Shown in pieces: positions 17,266 through 26,593 of a stretch of 64,000 nt of DNA. Made by a program: the position numbers and the translations under genes. This DNA comes from Desulfovibrio sp. JC022 (GTDB taxonomy: Bacteria; Desulfobacterota; Desulfovibrionia; Desulfovibrionales; Desulfovibrionaceae). Each line of letters starts with the position of its first letter. Position 1 is the stretch's first letter. The DNA lies in NCBI RefSeq assembly GCF_010470665.1, contig NZ_VOPZ01000003.1, forward strand, positions 370,430 through 434,429, read 5' to 3'. A model generated the notes under the pieces. That model did no database searches, had not been told where the DNA came from, and saw nothing but the letters and a program-made list of their open reading frames with translations.

Positions 17266-20200
17266 CTAAGCGAAGTTGATGTCGTCGGCTGTGACATCGT
17301 TGCCGCTGGCTATGTCTGCAATCATGGTAGCAGAGTTTGAATCATTACCATCAGCATCATAATACAGTTTGTCGTTTACGCTGTCATAAACAAAGTAAGA
17401 CTGATTGTCTGAAAGACCTGTATGTCCGTCGAAATTGTCGATAACTGTAAATCTTGATTTTGCGGCCGAATCAAAATCCGAGCCGCTGAAGTAAAATTTA
17501 TCGTTGTTGGCTGCAGTGGGATCATCGTTTTCAAAGTTGTTGATGGTATCGCCCCCCTCATTGAGAGAGGTATAGACAAGCGTGTTGGCCTTGCCGTCTT
17601 GAAGAGTAATTGTATCAGTTCCATTGCCACCGTGAATTGTCGATGCGCTTACAGAACTGGCAGTGATGATGTCATTACCAGCTGAGCCGATTATGTTCTC
17701 AATGCTGTCCAGAACAACTTTGTTCACCGTAGTGGAGCCGGATTTGATATAAATCAGATTACTGCTTAAGTCTGCTACCACATGGTAACTGCTGTCAAAA
17801 GTGTCGAACTGGATCCAGTCCGAACCATTCCCTCCAGTTACTGATTCGTATGTGGCTGAATTCCCGGAGATATATTCTGCGTTGAGTTCCGGAGCGAAGA
17901 AGTTGTCATTGTCATCTCCTTCAAGATTGTCCTGATGTCCAGAGCCGATGATACCTTCGATATTTTTGATCACATCAGTACCGATACCAGTGCTGACAGT
18001 AACTTCGTTGGTTCCGTTTAAGGTGACGTTTATGCCTGATGAGGCATCGGCAAAGGATACGTAGTCCATTGTACCGCCCTGCCCGTCAAGAAGATTGGTT
18101 CCAGCATCCCCTTGCAGGGTGTCATTTCCTGTCCCGGCGTAGATTGTGTCATCACCCATGCCACCGGTAAATGTTTCGTTGCCGGAGCTGCCATTGAATG
18201 TGTCATCGTGTGCTGAACCTACAAAAGATTCTACGTTGGTGAATGTGTCGGTATAGCCATCGTGGCTGGCGGTTCCGCCGGAGCTATTGATATTTACTGT
18301 GACCGTTCCAGCTGCGTCGGCAAAAGATATTTTGTCAGTTCCGGCCCCGCCGTCAAAAAAATTGTTTCCGTCTTTACCAAGGAAATAGTCGTCACCTTTA
18401 CCGCCGATAAAAGTGTCTCCGTCAGTGTTCCCGATAAATGTGTCTGCTCCCTTGGAGCCGATAAAGGTGGCAAAGTGCTGGATTGTATCAGTGTATGATG
18501 TGCCGGATATGGTGTGGGATATTTCTCCATCTGACATACTTACACTGATGCTGCTGTGGTCTTCATAAGAAAGGGTGTCGTCGCCTGACGCTCCGCCTAC
18601 AGTGCCGCCGTAAAGTTTGTTGTTACCGGCACCACCCTTGATGAAGTCATCTCCTGCTCCACCGTAAATCGTGTCATTGCCAGAGTCGCCGTTAAGCCAG
18701 TCATTTCCACCGTTACCGTTGATTATGTCGTCGCCTTCATTGCCGTCAAAGGTGTCAGCGGCCTCACTCCCGTTGAAGGTGTCGTGGGTTCCGGTACCGA
18801 GGATTTTTTCGATGTTTGTGAAGGTGTCTTCAGTTACTGATGCACCGACCTGCTTGGCTGTGCCTGTTCCGGAAGCAGAGAGACTGATATCCATGCCGTA
18901 ATCGCTTCCGACAGTAATGTATTCATAAGTCAGGGAGTCGATTCCATCTCCGCCGTCGATGGAGTCTACTCCTTCGCCGCCGGAGATCATATCTACGCCG
19001 TCCCCGCCTTCAATGCTGTCATTACCGAGATCACCGGAAATGGAATCATTACCGGTTCCACCGTAAATGGTGTCGTCGTTTTCGCCGCCTTTGATGGTGT
19101 CGTTGCCGTCGTCACCGTAAATAGTATCATTGCCGCAGTTACCATCAAAGGAATCATTGCCGTCGCCGCCTTTGAGTACATTGGTCCCGGTAGTGCCTAC
19201 GATGTTGTCATTGCCGGAAGAACCGATTAAATTTTCTATGTTAATCAGTTCTACTTGTCCTTTATATTGGTTGGATGAGTTTTTGATGCTAATTACGCTG
19301 CCCATGTTTCCATAGAGATGATATTCGCTGGACAGGGTGTCGAATTGTATCCAGTCCGCTTCACTGCCATCACCGCCGTTAACAACATCGTATGTTCCAA
19401 CAGAGTCTTTTACCCACTCTTCATTCATTCCGGGATTAAAAAAGTTTGTGTTGGTGTCACCTTTAAGGTTGTCTTGATGAGAGCTTCCGATGATTCCTTC
19501 GATGTTCACAAGAGTATCTTCAAAGTCATCGGTCGTAACGGTACTTTCGCTGCTTCCCGCAAGGTTCACCGTCACACCGTGGTCAGAATCAGCGTAGGAT
19601 GCGAAATCTATGTCGTCTGTAGAGCTGCCGCCGTCAAGGTAGTTACTCCCTTTGCCGCCTGTAAGCGTGTCTGCGCCCGTGCCGCCGTACATGGAGTCGT
19701 TGCCGTCTCCACCGAAAAGGGTGTCGTTCCCGGATTCGCCGTAGAGGGTGTCGTTTCCGCCGTATCCTTTAACGGTATCGGCGGAACTGGATCCGGTGAT
19801 GGTGTCTGCGTCCTGTGTTCCTTCTACAAAACCGCTGCCGTGGATGTCGTGCGGGTTAGAACTTGAACCACCGGAATCTCCAGATTCATCGTCGTTCTCG
19901 TCTTCTTTTTCACCTGTGTCATCATCTGCTTCTTCAACAACAGGCTCTACTACAGGTTTTGGTTTTTCCCCGTCTTCGCCACCTGTTTGTTCTTCGTCTT
20001 CAGAGTTCTTTGGCTCTTCCGGCTCTTGACCTTCTTTTGGTTTTTCCTGCTGGTCTTTCTCACCTACTTCCGGCTTTTCATTGGGTTTGGGTGGTTGGCC
20101 GATTTTATCGGGGTCAAATCTCTGTTGTCCAATCAGAGCGTCATCTCCCGGATCAATCACACCTTTTGCCGGGTGCAGTGCTCCGCCATCAGCTCCTTGC

Positions 20201-20958
20201 TCTTCGCCGGGGGTTCCCCCGCCCGGATCAACATCGCCGGGGAGTTCGCCTTGCTGCTCTCCCTGCTGTCCTTCTTCACCTTGTTGCTCGTCATTCTGTT
20301 CGTCGTTCTGATCATCATCCTGCTGGTCGTCATCATCGCGCTGGTCACGAATGTCCTGTTCCTGCCTGATGTTTTCAGGGGCAATTTTACGGAATTGATC
20401 ACGTTCCTGCGGGGCGAGGCTACGGACCGGACTGAGCAGGCCGGACCTGCTGACGTCGACCATCTGTCCGGATAAGAGCTGGCGCATTGCTCCCGTTGCT
20501 TTACTTTGCAGGAGCATGGCTTTACCGGCGTGAATCTCTTCAACACCGTGCTTTTCACCGTCATCGGTGACTTCGCTGAGGATGATGGTCCCGCGGATAC
20601 CGATGGTTGCCAGCGGCGAACCGAGCTTGAAACGGTCCGGGTTCTGTTCTGCTATTTTACCTGTGACAGTACGGAAGGTGCCTTCAGCTATTTCGCCCAA
20701 AAAACTGGAGTCGCCACCGTCCGGGTCGTAAACATAGTCATCAAGGGCAATGCGTGAGTTGCCGCCCTGTGAAATAAGGGTGTCGTCAACAAAGCGCACC
20801 TCAACATTACTGTTGTCTCCGGTGATCAGTTCTTCGCCCTGATAGATAGGGCTTCCTGATTCCAGAACACGTGTTCCCGATGCGGTTTGGGCATACGCTT
20901 CACCGGAAATCCCGGTAACTACGCCGATTTCTTGAGGGCTGCTTTGTTCAACAGGCAT
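17266..20958 (-). CDS. FecR-domain RTX calcium-binding surface/secreted protein
   Basis: 1230 residues, no Sec signal peptide. Residues about 8-150 form a FecR-like domain (GEAYAQTASGTRVLESGSPIYQGEELITGDN; FKLGSPLATIGIRGTIILSEV). Residues 200-370 are an acidic Gln/Asp/Glu/Pro linker. The rest carries about 24 RTX nonapeptides (GGxGxDxxx, for example GGDGNDSMYG) in several blocks, interleaved with two copies of a roughly 130-residue module (IEGIIGSSHQDNL ... DWIQFDTLSSEYH ... IENLIGSSGNDNI). The C-terminus is the short hydrophobic/acidic tail typical of type I secretion. No type I secretion genes are in the window. The ribosome binding site is weak. Probably an adhesin or matrix protein; enzyme function is not evident. 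Confidence 0.9.
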   Translation of the reverse strand: MPVEQSSPQEIGVVTGISGEAYAQTASGTRVLESGSPIYQGEELITGDNSNVEVRFVDDTLISQGGNSRIALDDYVYDPDGGDSSFLGEIAEGTFRTVTGKIAEQNPDRFKLGSPLATIGIRGTIILSEVTDDGEKHGVEEIHAGKAMLLQSKATGAMRQLLSGQMVDVSRSGLLSPVRSLAPQERDQFRKIAPENIRQEQDIRDQRDDDDQQDDDQNDEQNDEQQGEEGQQGEQQGELPGDVDPGGGTPGEEQGADGGALHPAKGVIDPGDDALIGQQRFDPDKIGQPPKPNEKPEVGEKDQQEKPKEGQEPEEPKNSEDEEQTGGEDGEKPKPVVEPVVEEADDDTGEKEDENDDESGDSGGSSSNPHDIHGSGFVEGTQDADTITGSSSADTVKGYGGNDTLYGESGNDTLFGGDGNDSMYGGTGADTLTGGKGSNYLDGGSSTDDIDFASYADSDHGVTVNLAGSSESTVTTDDFEDTLVNIEGIIGSSHQDNLKGDTNTNFFNPGMNEEWVKDSVGTYDVVNGGDGSEADWIQFDTLSSEYHLYGNMGSVISIKNSSNQYKGQVELINIENLIGSSGNDNIVGTTGTNVLKGGDGNDSFDGNCGNDTIYGDDGNDTIKGGENDDTIYGGTGNDSISGDLGNDSIEGGDGVDMISGGEGVDSIDGGDGIDSLTYEYITVGSDYGMDISLSASGTGTAKQVGASVTEDTFTNIEKILGTGTHDTFNGSEAADTFDGNEGDDIINGNGGNDWLNGDSGNDTIYGGAGDDFIKGGAGNNKLYGGTVGGASGDDTLSYEDHSSISVSMSDGEISHTISGTSYTDTIQHFATFIGSKGADTFIGNTDGDTFIGGKGDDYFLGKDGNNFFDGGAGTDKISFADAAGTVTVNINSSGGTASHDGYTDTFTNVESFVGSAHDDTFNGSSGNETFTGGMGDDTIYAGTGNDTLQGDAGTNLLDGQGGTMDYVSFADASSGINVTLNGTNEVTVSTGIGTDVIKNIEGIIGSGHQDNLEGDDNDNFFAPELNAEYISGNSATYESVTGGNGSDWIQFDTFDSSYHVVADLSSNLIYIKSGSTTVNKVVLDSIENIIGSAGNDIITASSVSASTIHGGNGTDTITLQDGKANTLVYTSLNEGGDTINNFENDDPTAANNDKFYFSGSDFDSAAKSRFTVIDNFDGHTGLSDNQSYFVYDSVNDKLYYDADGNDSNSATMIADIASGNDVTADDINFA
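17640..19450 (-). repeat. RTX repeat blocks and duplicated 130-residue module
   Basis: Within the RTX gene, tandem 27-nt units encode GGxGxDxxx nonapeptides. The module containing IEGIIGS..HQDNL, DWIQFDT and IENLIGS/IENIIGS occurs twice, around 17640-18010 and around 19150-19540, consistent with internal duplication. Confidence 0.8.
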
Positions 20959-21210
20959 TACAGTATGTTAACCTATGTTTATGTATTGTTTGGAGAAAGT
21001 ATGTATCTTAAGAATTAATGGAAAAATAAGATATATTATTAAAATAAAAATAGCGTGTGGGCAAGTAATATTGGGAAAATATACTGGCTGTAAAAGTCAC
21101 TAAAACTAAAACTCTATTCTTGAATTTAGAAGTTGTATTGTGGTCTGTATATAGTGTATGCTTAACTTTGCAGAACTAATGTTAATTCATTGTCAGGTCT
21201 GGAGAAATAT

Positions 21211-23532
21211 ATGGGCGTTTTTGAAAAAAGCAAGGGGGCGGGGAGCAGAACCCCTGTCTGGCTGAGAGTTGCCGTTCCGACGGTTGCTTCGCTGTTGCTT
21301 TTTATCATTGCCCTTTTTGCCGTCCATATGCCTGCGGTGCGTGATGCCTTGCTTGTTCAACGTAAAGAGTCCCTGAAACATATGACTCAGGTCGCCATAG
21401 GGGTGCTGGACCATCTGCGCGATCAGGAAATCAAAGGAATTATATCTTCTGAGGAAGCGCGTAGAAGGGGGGCCGAGATTATCGGGATGATGCGCTTCGG
21501 CCCGGATGGTAAGGATTATTTCTGGATAAATGACTTTAAAGCTAAAATGGTCATGCATCCTTATATGCCGGAACTTGATGGCCGGGATATGTCCAAGTTT
21601 GCTGATTTCAAGGGTAAACTGCTGATTGTGGAGATGGTCAATGCCACGGAAAAGGATGGTGCCGGCTATGTGAATTATCATTGGCAGTGGCAGGATAAGT
21701 CGGACAAGGTCGTACCCAAGATATCCTATGTGCAGAGGTTTTACCCTTGGAAGTGGATAGTGGGAACCGGGCTTTACCTTGATGATATTGAGTCCGAGGC
21801 CGCAGCCCGCAACCGGGAATTGATCATGATGACCGTGGCCATTCTCGGACTTATCTCTTTGCTTTCTTTTTACACCATTGTCCAGAGCAGAAGGGCCGGC
21901 AAAGATATTCAGGAAAGCGAAGCCCTGTTCAAGGGGATATTCAACCATAGCCAGCAATTTATGGGAGTGCTCAGTCCTGAAGGGGTTTTGCTGCTTGCCA
22001 ATAAGGAATCTATGGATTTTGTGGAGGCTGATAAGGGTGATATAATCGGTCATTATCTTTGGGAAACCCCGTGGTGGGATGATTCACTTGAAGCTCAGCG
22101 ACAACTCAAGGAGTTGATTCAGATTGCCTCTTTCGGCGGGGTGGGGAAAGGTATTTTCAGACATGATGGTCCGGATGGCAATTTTATCTATGTTGATTTT
22201 TCCGCCAAGCCTGTGGTCGACGATAACGGCAAGGTTCTTTTCCTCATTGCAGAGGGCCACAACGTAACGGAATTAAAAGAGGCTCAGGAGCAGATAGCCT
22301 TAAGCGAGGCAATGTTCAGGGGGGTGTTCAGCCAGTCTTTACAATTTATGGGCGTGGTTGATCTTGATGGTAATCTCAGGGAGGTAAACAAAGCCGCCCT
22401 TGATATTAGAAATGTTGTCCCCGAAGATGTTCTTGATCGGCCTTTCTGGGAAGGTCCATGGTGGCAGGACCCGCCATCCCTTATGGATAATTTAAAAGAA
22501 GACATCAAAAATGCCGCTAACGGTCATATTATTCGCCGGGAAGTCAGGACGAATGTTCCTGATGGTGGATCACGGTATGTTGATTTTTCATTGAAGCCTG
22601 CATTCGGTGCTGACGGAAAGATTATTTTCCTGCTGGCCGAGGGTAGGGATATTTCTGAATTACGTTCTGTGCAGGATCAGTTAAGCACCTTAAACCGCAA
22701 TCTTGAGCAGAAAGTTGAGGAGCGCACAGCAGAGCTGCGCAGTTCTGTGAAGAGGCTGGAAAATGCTCAAAACCAGCTTATTCAATCAGAAAAAATGGCT
22801 GCTCTTGGTGATCTCGTTGCAGGGGTTGCCCATGAAATTAATACCCCGGTTGGAATCAGCGTAACCAGCATCAGTTTTATGGAAGAGAAACTGAAAGAGA
22901 TCTCATCAAAGATGGATTCCGGTCAGTTACGCAAATCTGATTTTGATAAATTTGTGTCCATTGCCAAGGAAGCCACCAAGTCCAGTATGCTCAATCTGCA
23001 TCGGGCTGCCGAACTTATCGGTAATTTCAAACAAGTGGCTGCTGATCAGGCATCGGGACAGAAAAGGACCATCAATTTTCATGAATATATTGATGAAATC
23101 CTGCTTAGTTTGCGCTCCAAATACAAAAGAACCCTGCACAAAATTAATATCAGTTGCGACGACAGTCTGGTTCTGAATACCTATCCCGGTGCGTATATGC
23201 AGATCTTTTCAAACCTCATAATAAATTCGCTTATTCATGGGTTTGAAGGAGTCGAGGCCGGGAATATTGATATCGGGGTTGAGGTGGGGGATGAAGATAT
23301 TATCATCCGTTATACTGATGATGGAAAGGGTATGAGCGAAGCAAATGTAAACAAAATTTTCGAACCCTTCTTTACTACCAAGCGCGGAGCGGGTGGAACC
23401 GGGCTGGGTATGAGTATTGTTTACAATCTGGTCCATACCCGTCTGGGTGGCTCAATTACCTGCTCCAGTGTGGAGGGGCAGGGTACGGCCTTCACTATAC
23501 TCCTGCCCAAGGATATTCTTGTTGAAGACTGA
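21211..23532 (+). CDS. Cache-PAS-PAS sensor histidine kinase
   Basis: 773 residues. Membrane segment about 20-40, then a periplasmic single-Cache domain (GPDGKDYFWINDFKAKMVMHP, YPWKWIVGTGLYLDDIE), a second membrane segment (about 205-223), two PAS domains that look like recent duplicates (FKGIFNHSQQFMGVLSPEG and FRGVFSQSLQFMGVVDLDG), a coiled coil, HisKA with H541 in VAGVAHEINTPVGIS, and HATPase (NLIINSLIHG, DDGKGM, GTGLGMSIV). Start set at ATG 21211 behind GGAG (21201-21204) rather than an upstream TTG. Cache_2 domains often sense small organic acids. No response regulator is adjacent, so its partner is elsewhere. Confidence 0.92.
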   Translation: MGVFEKSKGAGSRTPVWLRVAVPTVASLLLFIIALFAVHMPAVRDALLVQRKESLKHMTQVAIGVLDHLRDQEIKGIISSEEARRRGAEIIGMMRFGPDGKDYFWINDFKAKMVMHPYMPELDGRDMSKFADFKGKLLIVEMVNATEKDGAGYVNYHWQWQDKSDKVVPKISYVQRFYPWKWIVGTGLYLDDIESEAAARNRELIMMTVAILGLISLLSFYTIVQSRRAGKDIQESEALFKGIFNHSQQFMGVLSPEGVLLLANKESMDFVEADKGDIIGHYLWETPWWDDSLEAQRQLKELIQIASFGGVGKGIFRHDGPDGNFIYVDFSAKPVVDDNGKVLFLIAEGHNVTELKEAQEQIALSEAMFRGVFSQSLQFMGVVDLDGNLREVNKAALDIRNVVPEDVLDRPFWEGPWWQDPPSLMDNLKEDIKNAANGHIIRREVRTNVPDGGSRYVDFSLKPAFGADGKIIFLLAEGRDISELRSVQDQLSTLNRNLEQKVEERTAELRSSVKRLENAQNQLIQSEKMAALGDLVAGVAHEINTPVGISVTSISFMEEKLKEISSKMDSGQLRKSDFDKFVSIAKEATKSSMLNLHRAAELIGNFKQVAADQASGQKRTINFHEYIDEILLSLRSKYKRTLHKINISCDDSLVLNTYPGAYMQIFSNLIINSLIHGFEGVEAGNIDIGVEVGDEDIIIRYTDDGKGMSEANVNKIFEPFFTTKRGAGGTGLGMSIVYNLVHTRLGGSITCSSVEGQGTAFTILLPKDILVED

Positions 23533-23586
23533 AATTATTGATTTCCAAGCCCTTGACTGGGCGGTTTTAAATCATATCTTTTGAAT

Positions 23587-23617
23587 ACCGCATCGGTTTT
23601 GGTGCGGTGTTTTTTTA
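23587..23617 (+). terminator. Terminator between kinase and htpX
   Basis: 8-bp hairpin (23587-23594 with 23601-23608) followed by seven Ts. Confidence 0.8.
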
Positions 23618-23643
23618 TTAAGTCAAAAACAGGAGCTTTTAAT

Positions 23644-24492
23644 ATGACCAGTCAGATCAAGACTTTTTTCCTGCTTTCCGCGCTTACAGGTATAATTCTC
23701 TTTCTCGGGGGAATGCTGGGCGGAAAAACCGGGCTTATCATCGCCTTTGCACTGGCCATGTTCATGAACGTGGGCAGCTACTGGTATTCAGATAAAATTG
23801 TACTCAAAATGTATGATGCGCGACAGCTTTCCGCCAACGATGCTCCGCAGGTGCATGCCATGGTGCAGGAACTGGCTGCCAATGCCGGCATTCCTGCACC
23901 GCGTCTTTACGTGGTTGATCAGGATTCCCCCAATGCTTTTGCCACCGGGCGTAACCCGGAGAACGCCGTTGTCGCAGTCACCAGCGGAATCATGCGTATC
24001 CTGACTCCTGAAGAATTGCGCGGAGTTATTGCGCACGAGATCGGTCATATTGCCAACCGGGATATCCTTATCCAGTCTGTTGCGGCAGTACTTGCCGGGG
24101 CGATCATGATGATTGCCAACATGATGCAGTGGGCCGCAATTTTCGGCTTCGGCGGAGACGATGAAGAAGGCGGGACCAACCCGCTGGCTGCGATTATGAT
24201 CGCAATTCTCGCTCCCATTGCCGCTTCCCTGATCCAGATGGCTATCTCACGCTCAAGGGAATATCTTGCGGATTCCACCGGGGCTGAAATTTCCCGCGAT
24301 CCCAAGGCTCTGGCCTCCGCGCTCTACAAGCTGGATGCCACTGCGCGTAACATCCCCATGGATGCCAACCCCGCAACCGAGAATATGTTTATTGTCAATC
24401 CTTTCAGCGGCGGAAAGATGGCTAACTGGTTCAGTACCCACCCCTCTACCGAGGAACGTATTTCCAGATTGATGTCCATGGCTGGAAAATAG
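23644..24492 (+). CDS. htpX: HtpX-type M48 membrane zinc protease
   Basis: 282 residues. M48B metallopeptidase of inner-membrane quality control. Two N-terminal membrane segments (about 8-25, 30-48), the zinc motif AHEIGHIANRD (HExxH near residue 137), two further hydrophobic segments, the third zinc ligand Glu in SREYLADSTGAE, and a C-terminal STHPSTEERI typical of HtpX. It cleaves misfolded membrane proteins. ATG 23644 follows AGGAG (23631-23635). Its downstream neighbour is a Do-type periplasmic protease, so this is an envelope-stress neighbourhood, though a terminator-like repeat separates them. Confidence 0.95.
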   Translation: MTSQIKTFFLLSALTGIILFLGGMLGGKTGLIIAFALAMFMNVGSYWYSDKIVLKMYDARQLSANDAPQVHAMVQELAANAGIPAPRLYVVDQDSPNAFATGRNPENAVVAVTSGIMRILTPEELRGVIAHEIGHIANRDILIQSVAAVLAGAIMMIANMMQWAAIFGFGGDDEEGGTNPLAAIMIAILAPIAASLIQMAISRSREYLADSTGAEISRDPKALASALYKLDATARNIPMDANPATENMFIVNPFSGGKMANWFSTHPSTEERISRLMSMAGK

Positions 24493-24510
24493 GACTTTTA
24501 AATAAGAAGA

Positions 24511-24596
24511 CGGCGAAGCCTAATAAAAGTTTTTGGGATTCTTAAACCCTTTTTACAAAAAGGGTTTAAGGTCCCCGGCAGGGTCGCCGAAGGCTT
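24511..24596 (+). repeat. Dispersed modular intergenic repeat, copy A
   Basis: Begins with GGCGAAGCC then TAATAAAAGTTTTTGGG, holds a perfect 14-bp hairpin (24541-24554 with 24557-24570), and ends with a GC-rich GCCGAAGGC-type edge. The same architecture occurs at 42.5, 43.3, 46.6 and 58.7 kb. The right edge supplies the GAAGG that serves as ribosome binding site of the following protease gene. Confidence 0.8.
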
Positions 24597-24599
24597 TAT

Positions 24600-25952
24600 A
24601 TGTTTAAATCTTTTCTTAAAATATTTCTTCTTTCTTTACTGGCAGCAGTAATTGCCCAGCCGGCATTTGCCGCAAAAGATAATTCCCTGCGGGTGACACC
24701 TGTGGTTCGGGCGGTGCAGAAAACTGCCCCGGCTGTTGTGAATATCAACGTGACCCGCATTGTGGAACGCGGTGTTTCTCCTTTCGGACAGATGTTCGGA
24801 GGGCAGGGCTTTGATATGTTCTTTGACGGCTTTGAGACCCGCAAACGTAAATACCGTTCGCAATCCACCGGCTCCGGGGTGATCATTAATGGTCGCCGGG
24901 GACTGGTGCTGACCAATGCTCATGTTTTGGCAGGCGGCAGCGATATCAAGGTCAGGACTATCAGCGGTGAAGAATACTCTGCCGAGATTGTCGGCTCTGA
25001 CGCAGATTTTGACCTTGCGGTGCTTAAAATCAAAGGTGCGGGCAATCTGCCGCAGGTTGCCATGGGTGATTCCTCGGATATTTATATCGGTGAAACGGTC
25101 ATTGCTATCGGCAACCCCTTTGGCTACACCCACACGGTGACTACCGGGGTGGTTTCCGCGCTCAAGCGCGCGGTTAAATCAAAAGAGGGTGCGTATACAG
25201 ATTTTATCCAGACCGACGCAGCCATTAACCCCGGTAACAGCGGCGGTCCGCTGCTGAATATCATGGGCGACCTGATCGGTATTAACTCTTTTATTCAGGC
25301 CCGTGCCGAGGGTATCGGCTTTGCCATTCCCATTAACCGGGCCAAACGGGTGGTTAAGGAGTTGCTTGAGTCCGGTAAGGTTTCCCCGGTCTGGCTGGGA
25401 CTGAGCGGTCAGGATCTTGACCAGAGTTCGGCCAGTTATTTCGGCTTGTCCCGTGTCTATGGAATGCTGGTTACCGATGTGCATAAGGACACCCCGGCTG
25501 CTTATGCGGGCTTAAGACCCGGTGACGTTGTTCTGAAGATCAACGGAATTGAGGTAGAAGATAAGTCCGGCTATCTGGCTTTGCTCCGGGTGCAGACCCG
25601 CAGTGAGGATGTGGACCTTGAAGTGCTTCATGACGGCAAAATCCGCCATGTGGTAGTCCGTCCACAGTCACTTGAATCGCAGCAGGTCCGGTCACAGGCA
25701 TGGTCCCGCTGGGGTATGGTTGTGGATAAGGATTCACGTGGACGCGGTATGCTGGTCAGCAAGGTGCGCAAGAACAGTGCCTCCGCAAGGCTCGGCCTTC
25801 AACCCGGCGATAAAATTCACCAGATCGGCAACCATCGCGTGGATTCGCAAAAGGATTTTCTCGACTCTTTTCTGCGCTATCGCATGAACAACAAGGTTAT
25901 GCTTAAAATTCAGCGCGGACGTAACTTTTATTATGTGAAGCTGAATAGTTAG
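24600..25952 (+). CDS. Do/DegQ-type periplasmic serine protease
   Basis: 450 residues. Signal peptide of about 24 residues (ends QPAFAAKD), a trypsin-like HtrA domain with the triad His in LTNAHVL, Asp in ADFDLAVL and Ser in INPGNSGGPL, then two PDZ domains (first YGMLVTDVHKDTPAAYAGLRPGDVVLKING, second GMLVSKVRKNSASARLGLQPGDKIHQIGN). This is the DegP/DegQ architecture: a periplasmic protease/chaperone for damaged envelope proteins. ATG 24600 lies 6 nt after a GAAGG located within the dispersed repeat. A terminator shared with the convergent thpR follows. I cannot separate DegP from DegQ or MucD by eye. Confidence 0.95.
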   Translation: MFKSFLKIFLLSLLAAVIAQPAFAAKDNSLRVTPVVRAVQKTAPAVVNINVTRIVERGVSPFGQMFGGQGFDMFFDGFETRKRKYRSQSTGSGVIINGRRGLVLTNAHVLAGGSDIKVRTISGEEYSAEIVGSDADFDLAVLKIKGAGNLPQVAMGDSSDIYIGETVIAIGNPFGYTHTVTTGVVSALKRAVKSKEGAYTDFIQTDAAINPGNSGGPLLNIMGDLIGINSFIQARAEGIGFAIPINRAKRVVKELLESGKVSPVWLGLSGQDLDQSSASYFGLSRVYGMLVTDVHKDTPAAYAGLRPGDVVLKINGIEVEDKSGYLALLRVQTRSEDVDLEVLHDGKIRHVVVRPQSLESQQVRSQAWSRWGMVVDKDSRGRGMLVSKVRKNSASARLGLQPGDKIHQIGNHRVDSQKDFLDSFLRYRMNNKVMLKIQRGRNFYYVKLNS

Positions 25953-25976
25953 GAATAAGTTTTGATGAATTGAGAG

Positions 25977-26012
25977 AGGCGTGCAGTCCATTGCGGATTG
26001 CACGCCTTTTAA
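25977..26012. terminator. Bidirectional terminator
   Basis: 13-bp inverted repeat AGGCGTGCAGTCC with its near complement (one G-T pair) and a T run, between the protease gene and convergent thpR. Confidence 0.9.
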
Positions 26013-26015
26013 TTT

Positions 26016-26570
26016 TTATTGGTATTCTTGAAGAACAGAGTAAACAGGCCCTTCGGGCGTGAGTACGCTTTTGTAGAGAGTGAAGCCGTTGATCTGTGCT
26101 TCGGGCAGTTCTATACCGTTGATTTTTTTTGCCAGCGCGGCCCAGTCATCCTGGGCTGCTTTTTTGACCCTGCCAAGAGTCAGATGGGCATGGCAGGATT
26201 TTTTGTTTGGCTCAAAGCCAAGTTTCGCCAGACCTGATTCAACTGCTGCGGCGGTGGAGCAGATTTCTTTTGCTCCCTGCTCCAGTCCGATCCAGATTAC
26301 ATGCGGCTTATCAGAGGCCGGGAAGAATCCTGCCCCTGCGGCTGTCATTTTAAAGTTTACAACCGGGATTTTTTTCAGTACTCCCTGCACCTCGGCAAGT
26401 TTGTCTTCCTCGACATAGCCTAGGAATTTGAGGGTGAAGTGCATGTTTTCAGGCTTGACCCATGCTATTTTGGATTCCAGCCCTTCGCGCAGGGGACCGT
26501 ATGCTTCGCTTATCCTTTCCTTCCATTCCCCCGGCACGGGGTGTGCAATAAATGTGCGTATCTTTTTCAT
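26016..26570 (-). CDS. thpR: RNA 2',3'-cyclic phosphodiesterase (LigT/ThpR family)
   Basis: 184 residues, the usual size. 2H phosphoesterase fold with the two catalytic HxTx motifs, MHFTLKFLG (about residues 43-51) and CHAHLTLGRV (about 127-136). Hydrolyses 2',3'-cyclic phosphate ends of RNA and was first described as a 2'-5' RNA ligase. Last gene of a three-gene minus-strand operon pncC - porin - thpR; thpR and cinA/pncC genes are often neighbours in bacteria. GGGA precedes ATG 26570. Confidence 0.94.
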   Translation of the reverse strand: MKKIRTFIAHPVPGEWKERISEAYGPLREGLESKIAWVKPENMHFTLKFLGYVEEDKLAEVQGVLKKIPVVNFKMTAAGAGFFPASDKPHVIWIGLEQGAKEICSTAAAVESGLAKLGFEPNKKSCHAHLTLGRVKKAAQDDWAALAKKINGIELPEAQINGFTLYKSVLTPEGPVYSVLQEYQ

Positions 26571-26593
26571 ATTATCCCAGCCTGTTAAGGTGT

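Noticed and set aside
17640..20000. Possible CRISPR or minisatellite from regularly repeated short units
   Set aside because: The repeats are in-frame codons for calcium-binding nonapeptides of the RTX protein; there are no spacer-repeat units and no cas genes.
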